A stretch of DNA of 17,552 nt from an uncultured Methanobrevibacter sp. (GCA_900319985.1 ONQL01000054.1:1-17552), one strand, 5' to 3'. Numbered from the stretch's first letter, positions 1 to 8,410 are shown. The notes: generated from the letters alone by a model not told the origin. Translations and numbers: made by a program.

Positions 1-1344
1 ATTTTGAGATAATACAACAGGGAAACTGGTTAATGCATATTTAGTAGTACCAGTAGCATAAGTACCATTAGTCAAAATAACCATATCTCCAGTAATGGTT
101 GTAGTGTAGAAAGATTCTAAACCAGTTTGATTATAAGTATCCTTACCAAGATAACCATTATACAAAACAGTAGCCTCATAAGAAGTTTCATTCAATAAGA
201 ATCCTTCAAACAGGACTTGAATTTGGTAATTTACAGTATCATAGTTTCCTGAACCGTCATATTTGATATGATCAGTCAAAGGCCTGATTGTAGGGTCAAT
301 CAAAGTCAAGGTTTTATCACCACTAGCCAAATCAACTTCAGTAGAATTTACTACAGTACCATTATCCAATAAAACAACAACATATTTGCCTGCCTTATTA
401 GTATTAACCGTAACTGTCAATTTATTAGCAAATCCAGGATAAACAACATCTTTAGAATTATCAACTACTTTGAAATTAGAAATAGCAGCTGAATTTATAA
501 TAGATTTTGCAGCCAATACTGAAAGAACACTCTTATAAGACGGTCCTGACCAACCTTGACCAGGAATTACAAACAATTCAGTATTTTTACCATTTTTATA
601 GTAATTAGTTATATTCCATTCGTTATATTGATAGTAATTACCCGCCTTATGTTTTGAATCAGTTAAAAATTCATCATTAAGTTTATAAGTTCCATCAGAA
701 GAAATAGTTTTATTGGAACTAGTCCAAATTTGATTATCGTCAACCAAATAATTGATTACATCGTCGTCCCCATCATCGTAAGCTAAAACTAATCCGATTA
801 ATTTTATTTTACCGTCAAATGATTTATTTTCCATTTTGAAGGTATCAACCTTAATTTTTAAATTAGTTCCATTTAAACCTTGAATCAAGCTAGTTACATC
901 ATAATGAACCATGAAATCTGAATAACATTTAGTAGTATGATTATTTACTGTATAAACAGTACCATCAGCTGAACCGTCTTCAGTCCATAAAGATTCAGAG
1001 TAACTTGCATTTCCATTAGCGGTAGAAATACTTATATTTGCATTTGCACCGTAAGTATTTTGAGCACTACCACTATAAACATTCACATAAACATCAGCAC
1101 TTTTAATTGTCTTAGCATCAGCAGGAATATCATAACTTAATTCTCCACGTGTAGACCATGGATTTTCAGTTGCAACATCCACATCTCCTGAAACAGTACC
1201 TGAAACTTGTTCAGAATCCCCAATAACAGTTTCATCTTCACTTGTAGAAATAGCATTATCCACATCCTGAGCAGATATGGCACTAACACTAAAAACAATT
1301 ATGAAAACCAAAAATATTGAAAATATTAAACCCTTATTTTTCAT
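1..1344 (-). CDS. DUF3344-type secreted surface protein, C-terminus beyond the window
   Basis: An open frame of 448 codons starts with ATG at 1344 and runs without a stop to base 1, so only the N-terminal part is seen. Residues 1 to about 24 form a signal peptide (Lys-rich start, then a hydrophobic stretch ending in SAISA). The next ~250 residues are Asn/Ser/Thr/Tyr-rich with many N-glycosylation sequons, and contain the LIGLVLAYDDGDDD stretch and a W-rich GQGWSGPSY segment. I associate this with DUF3344 domains of methanogen surface proteins. From about residue 285 (ISNFKVVDNS onward) an Ig/CARDB-like beta-rich module begins. AAGTGAG lies just upstream as a modest ribosome site. The gene lies downstream of the chelatase operon on the same strand, 241 nt away, but has its own promoter carrying the same palindrome. 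A substrate-binding or wall-associated partner of that operon is an inference. The family call is from memory and moderately sure; extracellular location is well supported. Confidence 0.75.
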   Translation of the reverse strand, partial: MKNKGLIFSIFLVFIIVFSVSAISAQDVDNAISTSEDETVIGDSEQVSGTVSGDVDVATENPWSTRGELSYDIPADAKTIKSADVYVNVYSGSAQNTYGANANISISTANGNASYSESLWTEDGSADGTVYTVNNHTTKCYSDFMVHYDVTSLIQGLNGTNLKIKVDTFKMENKSFDGKIKLIGLVLAYDDGDDDVINYLVDDNQIWTSSNKTISSDGTYKLNDEFLTDSKHKAGNYYQYNEWNITNYYKNGKNTELFVIPGQGWSGPSYKSVLSVLAAKSIINSAAISNFKVVDNSKDVVYPGFANKLTVTVNTNKAGKYVVVLLDNGTVVNSTEVDLASGDKTLTLIDPTIRPLTDHIKYDGSGNYDTVNYQIQVLFEGFLLNETSYEATVLYNGYLGKDTYNQTGLESFYTTTITGDMVILTNGTYATGTTKYALTSFPVVLSQN

Positions 1345-1426
1345 AATCTCACTTTATACATTTCTCTTGAGTATTTAGTAATAATAAAAATAATATAAAT
1401 TATATTACTAACAATACTATTATATT

Positions 1427-1442
1427 ATTATAAAGTAATACT
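1427..1442 (-). promoter_or_regulatory. Promoter of the DUF3344 gene: palindromic operator fused to a TATA box
   Basis: Read on the minus strand, AGTATTACT (1442-1434) is a perfect palindrome around one central base. It runs straight into TTTATAAT (1434-1427), a good archaeal TATA box. The cobN-like promoter has the same arrangement. Weaker relatives lie nearer the gene: AGTAATATA at 1401-1409 next to TTTATATT, and ATTATTACT at 1377-1385. A start of transcription near 1405 would give a leader of about 60 nt. A bound protein here would cover the BRE/TATA region, which fits repression. Confidence 0.5.
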
Positions 1443-1542
1443 CTTATAAAACTTTTTATTCAGCCTTAAAAAGAGAAAAACTTATATAAATGTAATGTTA
1501 TTTTAAAAAAAAGTAATAAATATTCTATAAAAATAAGAAAAA

Positions 1543-1551
1543 AGTAATACT
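1543..1551. promoter_or_regulatory. AGTA-W-TACT palindrome
   Basis: Exact copy AGTAATACT in the intergenic region between the DUF2149 gene and the DUF3344 gene. A degenerate copy (AGTAATAAA) starts 31 nt to the left at 1512, and another exact copy starts 33 nt to the right at 1576, so the sites sit about three helical turns apart. Operator function is inferred from recurrence and symmetry. Confidence 0.4.
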
Positions 1552-1558
1552 AATTGAG

Positions 1559-1577
1559 AAAAAATAAAAATAAAAAG
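1559..1577 (-). terminator. Probable U-tract terminator of the chelatase operon
   Basis: On the minus strand, just after the last gene of the operon, three runs of five or six T follow each other (1576 down to 1559), with further T runs near 1535-1542 and 1505-1512. Archaeal termination commonly uses such U-tracts without a hairpin. It overlaps the first base or two of the palindrome at 1576-1584. Confidence 0.35.
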
Positions 1578-1584
1578 TATTACT
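1576..1584. promoter_or_regulatory. AGTA-W-TACT palindrome directly after the operon
   Basis: Exact copy AGTATTACT, one base beyond the stop codon of the DUF2149 gene (stop at 1586-1588). On the minus strand it is followed by a T-rich tract, so a role in 3'-end formation rather than regulation is possible for this copy. Confidence 0.35.
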
Positions 1585-1585
1585 C

Positions 1586-1924
1586 TTATCCTTCAACCAT
1601 AATCAGCTTACCCGTTGAAGGATCCTTATAAACTTTACCCATTTCCATATAACCCTGACCGGAACTGTTTGAAGATTCAGGAGTATCATTCAATGTTTGT
1701 CCTTCACTGACTTCCGTTACATCCGGTGAGGACTCCTGAATGGCTTTTTGCTGATTTTGATTGTCCTGGAATACAACACTCTGCATATTCCAGCTTATAA
1801 CAACAAATATTAATAAACCAACAGCAATAACAAGCATTGCATCTACAAGGTTTGAGGTTCCAGCCATAGGGTCTTCTTCACCTTCAGAAAAACGTTTTTT
1901 AGATTTATCGCGAACCATCATCAA
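1586..1924 (-). CDS. DUF2149 protein with ExbD-like membrane helix
   Basis: This 112-residue protein starts with a short basic cytoplasmic segment. One membrane helix follows at about residues 26-45, with an aspartate (D28) at its cytoplasmic end in the sequence NLVDAMLVIAVGLLIFVV. This closely resembles the VDVMLVLLIIF helix of ExbD, whose Asp carries protons in ExbB-ExbD and whose counterpart in MotB does the same in flagellar motors. The rest is a hydrophilic outside segment ending in a compact motif at residues 91-112 (GxxxxGKVYKDPxTGKLxxVEG), which I recall as the conserved C-terminus of DUF2149. It lies 6 nt after the MotA/ExbB-type gene, with AGAGGTT as ribosome site before three consecutive ATG codons; the first is used here. 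I infer that it is the proton-carrying partner of that protein. The DUF2149 name is from memory. Confidence 0.8.
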   Translation of the reverse strand: MMMVRDKSKKRFSEGEEDPMAGTSNLVDAMLVIAVGLLIFVVISWNMQSVVFQDNQNQQKAIQESSPDVTEVSEGQTLNDTPESSNSSGQGYMEMGKVYKDPSTGKLIMVEG

Positions 1925-1930
1925 AACCTC

Positions 1931-2575
1931 TCATTGGTTTAATTTATCAAGCAATGCATCTGCAAGTGCATCTAAATTAGACAAGTACTCTTCATACCAT
2001 CTGCGTCTTACTTTAGATACAAAATAGGCTACAGCTCCCGCACCAATACCTACAACAGTTGTATCGAAAGCGACAATAATAGCGTTAGCCAAAGTATTTA
2101 CATCTCCAGCACCTAAAGCAGCAAGACCTGGTCCCATAGGAATTAAAGTACCCATCAATCCCAGTGTCGGTCCGATACGTGTGACAACATCGGTTCTTTC
2201 GATTGATTTTGCGAATTTATTTTCTTCGAATTCAACCAATTTTTTAGCAAGCGCATGTCTTGATTCTGGAGTTAGAGAATTTGCACGCAAAATCTTAATT
2301 AAAACAACTTTTTGAGATTCATAAATATTGGCATTTTTAATAACATTCTTTATTTCATCTAAAGAAGCTGCATTTGATATGGAATAAATTAATTCTTCAA
2401 TTAGTTCTGGAGTGATTTTCTTTCTTGAAGTATATTCGGAAATCAACCCACCAATTGCAAGTACAGCAAAGACTGCAAAAACTACCAAGAATATGATTAC
2501 AGGAATTTGCAGACTTTGTGAAATCATATTTAATGTTGATGTTAATACTTCACTTCCCGGAATTGTTGTTACCAT
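1931..2575 (-). CDS. MotA/TolQ/ExbB-type proton channel protein
   Basis: The 214-residue protein has three predicted membrane helices at about 23-46, 132-154 and 166-188. A cytoplasmic helical domain (about 50-128) lies between the first and second, the usual TolQ/ExbB topology. The family signature is RIGPTLGLMGTLIPMGPGL (133-151) followed by DTTVVGIGAGAVAYF (171-185). The Thr residues in helices 2 and 3 (T143, T172/T173) match the polar pore residues of ExbB. Such proteins form proton-conducting rings around an ExbD- or MotB-type dimer and convert proton or sodium flow into mechanical work. The start at 2575 follows a near-perfect ribosome site, AGGTGAT. The gene is packed 8 nt after the DUF2162 gene and 6 nt before the DUF2149 gene. 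There is no TonB and no outer membrane expected in this lineage, so the work is probably done on the CobN-like protein or the DUF2162 protein (inference). Confidence 0.9.
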   Translation of the reverse strand: MVTTIPGSEVLTSTLNMISQSLQIPVIIFLVVFAVFAVLAIGGLISEYTSRKKITPELIEELIYSISNAASLDEIKNVIKNANIYESQKVVLIKILRANSLTPESRHALAKKLVEFEENKFAKSIERTDVVTRIGPTLGLMGTLIPMGPGLAALGAGDVNTLANAIIVAFDTTVVGIGAGAVAYFVSKVRRRWYEEYLSNLDALADALLDKLNQ

Positions 2576-2583
2576 TAAATCAC

Positions 2584-3291
2584 CTAATTAAAATTACTGT
2601 TTCTCCTAGATATTACTCCACCAATAGCCACAACGACAAGCACCAATATTAATGCCCCAATTAGTGAATATGGAGATGATATTGATATTGCTTCCATCGG
2701 ATTTTGAATCATTGCAGTAATATTCGGCAAGAACAGTGCGGACAATAGGAAATAAATTCCTAAAAAGAACATGAAATTGCCCAATACTATCGGATAAGGC
2801 TTATCAATGAATTTTACCAAGTAATTAGATGCATAATAAGTCACAACAATTGTTAAAACTAATGCCAAAGCTACAATTAGACTTAAATTCATCAACCCTA
2901 AACCTACAGTAGGCGCCACAAGCATTATACTCACTATAATTGAACCAAAACAACAAGGACATGGAGCAACTACCGCCATACAAGTGGCTGCAGTGGTATT
3001 TTTTTCAAATACCTTATATTCCCTAATTGTAAATATTCCTGCCAAAATCATGATTATTGCCATGATTAAGAAAAATTCAAAGTTATACGTATAAATTAAA
3101 TCCGTAATCTGATCTGTGAAAAATGAGGAAATTTCCGTCAATATTAAAACTCCCCCACCATATCCTATTGACACTAGTGCCAAATATTTCTTTGACATGT
3201 TTGCAAGGCCTGTAGCAAGGCCCAATTTGACTCCAAAAATTAAAACCGCTGACAATATTCCAAGTTGCCATAAAATATTAATTGCATCCAT
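2584..3291 (-). CDS. DUF2162 polytopic membrane protein, putative transporter
   Basis: A hydrophobic protein of 235 residues with about seven membrane segments (roughly 10-30, 38-58, 72-90, 112-133, 138-160, 172-192 and 210-230). Its most striking feature is a cysteine cluster, C104 and then C111, C113 and C114 (CMAVVAPCPCCFGS), at the entry of the fourth segment. It could bind a metal, form a redox disulfide or handle sulfur. I recall DUF2162 as a predicted transporter family of the LysE-like kind, and as the likely equivalent of HmuT in Bacteroidetes haem loci. ATG at 3291 is preferred because GAGGG lies 7 nt before it; this leaves 4 nt after the chelatase stop. An upstream ATG at 3309 would add six residues and overlap that gene. 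Transport substrate is unknown. Confidence 0.8.
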   Translation of the reverse strand: MDAINILWQLGILSAVLIFGVKLGLATGLANMSKKYLALVSIGYGGGVLILTEISSFFTDQITDLIYTYNFEFFLIMAIIMILAGIFTIREYKVFEKNTTAATCMAVVAPCPCCFGSIIVSIMLVAPTVGLGLMNLSLIVALALVLTIVVTYYASNYLVKFIDKPYPIVLGNFMFFLGIYFLLSALFLPNITAMIQNPMEAISISSPYSLIGALILVLVVVAIGGVISRRNSNFN

Positions 3292-3295
3292 AAAC

Positions 3296-6200
3296 TTACC
3301 CTCTTTCATTAAATAGCTTATCTAAATCTTGAACTTTATCTTTATCATCTTCATTTCTAAAGTATCCGACAGCCACAACCATAATCAAGCACAAAATAGC
3401 TAAAACAGCAACTATTGATAAACCAACTTCGCTGGCTGATTGAGAAGATATCGGATTTATTTCAACTGATTTTTTGACATCTGCTCCCTCTGCAGATGAA
3501 CTTCCAGCTTGTACTGATTCACTTCCAGCACCAACATTTGAAAATGCCTCTCCTTGAGCATTGTCCCCGCTTTGAGCAGTAGTTTGAGAAGTTGTTGAAC
3601 TGGAATTTGTTTTAACAGTTGCAGATGAAATTGATCCTTTTACTGGATTTTGAGTTGAAGCTTCCTTTTGAATATCATTTGATTCAGTTTCCGGTGGCTG
3701 AGTTGATTGAGTATTGTTCTTAAATACCGGATTTTTAGTTGCCTCATATAATTTAGGAAGTAGTTGTGCCAAAATATCCGGATTGACATATTGCACAGCC
3801 CATTGCATCATTGCAATGTTACCACAACTACAATCACAACATGCCACACCATTCTGAATAGTTGCTTGAGCCCATGTATTTGCTATATCACTTATTGTTG
3901 CCTTATCTGCATTCCAATAACCCTCATGGATAGTTGTAAGCATTGTTCCACTCATGGAAATAAGTGAATATGCATTGTTACCACTCATCAACCAATCTTT
4001 AACGCCAATATTGTATTTATCATTGTAATAAGTATCATAAATTCTATCCCACAAGTCATTTGATACAGCTGATGGTCTTGTTACCTGCCATCCATGCAAA
4101 TTACTTATAAATTTATTTGACATGTAACGGGCCCCGCTGTAACCTTCTTTCATCATTCCTTTAATCCAATCGGGATTATCATACCTTGCAGCAATTTCTT
4201 TGTACATTACTTCCTCCAATGATGAAATGTATGCATTGTTCTTATCTGCATACATCAACACGTTGAATTTAGGAGCCTTGCCGGAAATATCTTCTACAGT
4301 CATTGATAAACCGCCCCAATAATCAAAGAAGTCATCGTTATCAAGTACACCATACTGGTTAGTGTTACGACTGGCCACAATTGTATCTGAGTTAGACAGA
4401 GCCCTCAGGAATACCAATGGGTTTGTATCTCCCCAATATTTTTTGGAATACATATTACCCATTCTTCCAAGGTAGAAGTCTGCAAGTTCGCTTGTATCGT
4501 TCCATGTCCATGACATTGATACCAATTTTGATATTCCTGCACCATAATCTCCATTAGGAGGTGCAAAAATACGAGTAATTGCACATTCACCTGCATAAGT
4601 TGCATTATAACCCTGACTTAAATAGAACAATGTATCTTCAATCCAATGCTGAGCTACATAATTAGAATCCAACGGCTCGTTGTAAACTCCATAATAATTA
4701 ATGCTTTGCATTACTCCTTCAAGAGCTTCACGTAATTTATTACCCTGTGCAGAATTCATCAAAGTAGCATTTCCTATTAATGTTAAGTATGACCTTGCAA
4801 GTGCAACACGATATGCATTGTCCATCAAGATGGATTGTGATGAGTATAAATCCCTAAATAGTCCACTTGTGATTACAGTTACATCAATTCTTTTTTTATC
4901 CCAACCTTCAGGACGGGTCAAATCATCCAATTTGATTACTTCAGGCATTGCACTCACTTTTTTACCTGTCGGATTTCCTTCATCGTCATAACCTGCACTT
5001 GATGAGTCTGTCCATACAGGTTTCATACCCAACAAGTAAAGAACAACAGAAACCAATGCACCATCATCTCTTGCGGTTTCTACACACCAGATTCCCATGA
5101 TAATCTTTTCAGTATCATCATCCAAATCAGCAAGTGTTAATAAAGCAAGGTTTTTTGCATAATTCCAAGCATCGATTGTTGGAAGTTCAGATGACTGATC
5201 CTGGAACATGTTTTTACCTGTTGGAAGAATTGCAGGTTTTATTACAAGTTCTCCACCTTCACCGACTGGAACATATTTACCATTTAATCCGTCAAGCATT
5301 GCATTCAGTTCATTTGAAACGCTGAAATTAATAAGGTCTATATACTTTTTAGCCAGCTCAAGACAAGCTAAAAATGTAGGATTGTCGAATTTTTGATTCT
5401 GACTTATCAAAAGATTATTGACCGTGTCAACATCCCAGTAAATCAATGTCTTTACAATATCATAGGATTTGTTTAGGATGAATTCCCTTTGAGATGCGGA
5501 TAACTGATTATATTCCTTTGAGAAGTATCCGTTTGAAAGTTCAGTGAATAAATTTAAGACACCCTGATTATTGTCAAGAGCATAATCATAAGACAGCATT
5601 GCTGAGACTGTGCTTGCCAAGTCCTGCTCACTCCAGGATTGACCCAAAGCGTGAAGCCCTAAAGGATACAAGGTAGACTGCATTTCCACTAAAAACTTGT
5701 TTACCTTTTCAACAAGAGAAGAAGCAGCGATAGTTTTTACTTCATCCTTTGAAAGACCCAAATTGGTATAGTAATCATTTTTTATAATTAAATCACGCAA
5801 TTTATTAGCTGTTCCGGCATTTGGATTGGCGACATAGTCATTTGCCAAATTAGCTGCAACAGACAAGTTTCCATATAAATGAGAGTAAGACATTGGAGAG
5901 GTTAAATGAGAAATTATAACTGCAAAACCTCTTCTTTTTGCCTGAATAGCTTCAGCCAAACCATCTGCAATATAGAAGTATAATTGTGGAACATCTCCTA
6001 CTACAACTGATCCGTAATCTGTGGCTGAAAGTAAAATTTCCTTGCCCGGCAGCCATTCATGTGTAGCATGTCTTCCAACAAAAATCATTGCATTATGGTA
6101 TTTGGTCTGCATATAGTAGTAAGCCGCCAAATACTGATGGGTTGGAGCTACGGCAGTACAGTGATACAGGTTTTCAATGTCAGATTCCCATCCCCTTTGA

Positions 6201-8350
6201 GGTTCGGGAGCGATGAATATATTTCCATAAGTCAAACCCGGTATGACAAAGTAATCAACACCGTTTCTGTTAACGACCATTACGTTACCAGGCGCATTTC
6301 CCCAACCATTCAAACCTGAAATGTTCAACTTCTTAAACTCTTCAAAGTATTTCAGGAATAGATTATAATATTTCACATCTTGAGTTTTGGTATAATCTTT
6401 TAAACTGGATACAATGTTACCCAAAACGCTTTTGGATTTATCGGCATTTTCTTCCGGAAGCAGAGCAACAACCTGATTATACCAGTCATCAATTGTATCA
6501 CCAATGGTTGCAGTATAGTTTAGCTCAACTGCGCGTCTTGAAAGCTCACCAATGTAAGCAACCGGCCCGTCTGTAACCTGTATTTTAACAATGTCATCCA
6601 ATGAATTGAACCAATTTGTATATTCTTTAACAGGAAGTAATGTAACACCTGACTGGTTAGCAAGTTTTTCAAGTTCTCCAGGTGCCCAGGTAGCTACATT
6701 AATACCGCATTTAAGCATTAAATTTTCAAGTTCGGAAACGTTAGCAGGTAACTCGCCAACATCATAACCGGCATTTTTTAAAGTTATAAGCATGTTGTAA
6801 ATACTTGTTATGGTATCCAAGTAGCTTGAACCTATATTTTGCTTTCCTGGCGGATAGTTATAATAAATTATTGAAATTAACTTGTCAAGATTCGGAGTGT
6901 ATTTCAAATCAACCCATGAATCAATTCTGTCAGCCAACAAATCAATATTTCTGGAGTATGGTATGTAGGTAGTAATCTGAGCTCCTGTTCTATTGGAAAT
7001 ATACTTTGATTGACCTCCGACAAATGTTGCGTCAATGATTCCCTGAGTTTCGGCAATGGTAATATGCCACCATTTATCACTTTTTTCTGTTGTAAGACCT
7101 GTAGACCCCAATTCCCACATTTCATTAGAAACATAATCAGAGTGTACGGCTCTGAATACCGGTACGCCTACCTCTTCAAAAAAGTTTGTAGCATTTGAAA
7201 AGTTCTGACCTCCGACACCATAAGCAACCATGGATACTATAGCATCAACATAAATATCATAATTGGATGGATTAGATAAAAATCCTGAATAATCAGTCTT
7301 TGCACTGGTCCAGGATTCAATCATCACTTTCAATTGTTCTGCAGATCCTCCTGCAGCAAAAACAGGGATTACATTATAACCTCTTGATTCCAATGATTCA
7401 ATAATATTATAGCATGGATGCAATTGCTGGGATTCAACATACATTGTACTTTCCAATATACCGATTGTTCTGGAATTATCCTTATTGAAGAATGTTGCAA
7501 TATACTCATCAAGGGAATACCACCTGTCCCTATAAATTCCATACTGCTTTACCCCTGTAAATGTTGGGGCATTGACTTTGAAATTAGTGCCCAAGAAGTT
7601 TAATGTGTACAATATCTGATTTTTAAGATTTTCCTTATCATTTATATTTTTATAAAGGACCATCTGATTGAACAGCGGGTTGAATTTTGTGGCGCTTCTG
7701 TTTATGTAATTATAAACATCAGCATAGTTTTTACCTCTTTTTGTATTTTCAAAATATGAAATCAATTCCTGGTCTGAAAAAGATGTGAAAATCTTTTGAT
7801 AATTTATTGTATTGTTTCTAATCAAACCGATTGAACTGGAACCGGAATTTAATTTACCTGAAGGCGGTTCCAATATGAGGAATAATTTTTTATTTGACAA
7901 TTCTGGATTTTTGCCTAAAATACTTGTTAAAACTGAATCAACATCACTACTTATCCATTCACCAACAAACCCGTCACTTGAAGAAAGCAGGTTTACCAGT
8001 TCAATATCATTCATTTCCTTTATCTGCTCACCGCTGCGAATAACCAAATTAATATTACTTAAATTTTGAGAACCGCTTAATTCATCACTGGCTTTATCCA
8101 AAATGTTAGTTCCAGGATTATCGCTTACAATAAATAAAGTGATATTCTGAGATTTGGATGAATCACTCATTAAATTATTATTACTTACTGATTTTTCAAC
8201 AGTATTATCAGTTAATACAATATCCTCATTATCAGAAATAGACAAATCATTTGCAGTGGAATTATCCAATGCAAATGAATGAGGAATGATAAATATCGTT
8301 ATTAATAAAATTAATAAACAAAAATATTTCTTATTTTTTAAACAAAACAT
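3296..8350 (-). CDS. Exported, membrane-anchored CobN/BchH-like chelatase (HmuS-like)
   Basis: At 1684 residues it is a few hundred longer than cytosolic CobN. Residues 1-28 form a signal peptide. A CobN-like N-terminal region follows, then the main chelatase domain from about 290 to 1510 (opening with RTIGILESTMYV). The family core is GRHATHEWLPGK (759-770), corresponding to the GTHGxxEWLPGK of CobN, BchH and ChlH, with H761, H764 and E765 kept; DVPQLYFYIADGLAEAIQAKRR follows in family order. Near the end is CCDCSC (C1504, C1505, C1507, C1509). A Ser/Thr/Gln-rich stalk (about 1530-1635), one membrane helix (about 1642-1662) and a charged tail close the protein. Sequons are numerous, supporting an outside location. 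The ribosome site is AAAGGTAGGT. Family members insert Co or Mg, using ATP and partner subunits, whereas HmuS relatives are reported to act on haem. Insertion, removal or capture of a metal cannot be decided here. Confidence 0.85.
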   Translation of the reverse strand: MFCLKNKKYFCLLILLITIFIIPHSFALDNSTANDLSISDNEDIVLTDNTVEKSVSNNNLMSDSSKSQNITLFIVSDNPGTNILDKASDELSGSQNLSNINLVIRSGEQIKEMNDIELVNLLSSSDGFVGEWISSDVDSVLTSILGKNPELSNKKLFLILEPPSGKLNSGSSSIGLIRNNTINYQKIFTSFSDQELISYFENTKRGKNYADVYNYINRSATKFNPLFNQMVLYKNINDKENLKNQILYTLNFLGTNFKVNAPTFTGVKQYGIYRDRWYSLDEYIATFFNKDNSRTIGILESTMYVESQQLHPCYNIIESLESRGYNVIPVFAAGGSAEQLKVMIESWTSAKTDYSGFLSNPSNYDIYVDAIVSMVAYGVGGQNFSNATNFFEEVGVPVFRAVHSDYVSNEMWELGSTGLTTEKSDKWWHITIAETQGIIDATFVGGQSKYISNRTGAQITTYIPYSRNIDLLADRIDSWVDLKYTPNLDKLISIIYYNYPPGKQNIGSSYLDTITSIYNMLITLKNAGYDVGELPANVSELENLMLKCGINVATWAPGELEKLANQSGVTLLPVKEYTNWFNSLDDIVKIQVTDGPVAYIGELSRRAVELNYTATIGDTIDDWYNQVVALLPEENADKSKSVLGNIVSSLKDYTKTQDVKYYNLFLKYFEEFKKLNISGLNGWGNAPGNVMVVNRNGVDYFVIPGLTYGNIFIAPEPQRGWESDIENLYHCTAVAPTHQYLAAYYYMQTKYHNAMIFVGRHATHEWLPGKEILLSATDYGSVVVGDVPQLYFYIADGLAEAIQAKRRGFAVIISHLTSPMSYSHLYGNLSVAANLANDYVANPNAGTANKLRDLIIKNDYYTNLGLSKDEVKTIAASSLVEKVNKFLVEMQSTLYPLGLHALGQSWSEQDLASTVSAMLSYDYALDNNQGVLNLFTELSNGYFSKEYNQLSASQREFILNKSYDIVKTLIYWDVDTVNNLLISQNQKFDNPTFLACLELAKKYIDLINFSVSNELNAMLDGLNGKYVPVGEGGELVIKPAILPTGKNMFQDQSSELPTIDAWNYAKNLALLTLADLDDDTEKIIMGIWCVETARDDGALVSVVLYLLGMKPVWTDSSSAGYDDEGNPTGKKVSAMPEVIKLDDLTRPEGWDKKRIDVTVITSGLFRDLYSSQSILMDNAYRVALARSYLTLIGNATLMNSAQGNKLREALEGVMQSINYYGVYNEPLDSNYVAQHWIEDTLFYLSQGYNATYAGECAITRIFAPPNGDYGAGISKLVSMSWTWNDTSELADFYLGRMGNMYSKKYWGDTNPLVFLRALSNSDTIVASRNTNQYGVLDNDDFFDYWGGLSMTVEDISGKAPKFNVLMYADKNNAYISSLEEVMYKEIAARYDNPDWIKGMMKEGYSGARYMSNKFISNLHGWQVTRPSAVSNDLWDRIYDTYYNDKYNIGVKDWLMSGNNAYSLISMSGTMLTTIHEGYWNADKATISDIANTWAQATIQNGVACCDCSCGNIAMMQWAVQYVNPDILAQLLPKLYEATKNPVFKNNTQSTQPPETESNDIQKEASTQNPVKGSISSATVKTNSSSTTSQTTAQSGDNAQGEAFSNVGAGSESVQAGSSSAEGADVKKSVEINPISSQSASEVGLSIVAVLAILCLIMVVAVGYFRNEDDKDKVQDLDKLFNERG

Positions 8351-8410
8351 AATACTACCTACCTTTAATATAAACTCAATATTAATTATTACTATTAATA
8401 TTAATAAATA

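Noticed and set aside
1543..1584. The AGTA-W-TACT palindromes as simple terminators because T runs follow them on the minus strand
   Set aside because: The same 9-mer sits at two promoter TATA boxes, where termination makes no sense, and a 9-bp palindrome is too short for a terminator hairpin. The T runs themselves may still terminate the operon.
3296..8350. Calling the large chelatase gene simply cobN of cobalamin biosynthesis
   Set aside because: Signal peptide, sequons, stalk and C-terminal anchor place it outside the cytoplasm, and the neighbours are ExbB/ExbD-like rather than cobalt-chelatase partner subunits.
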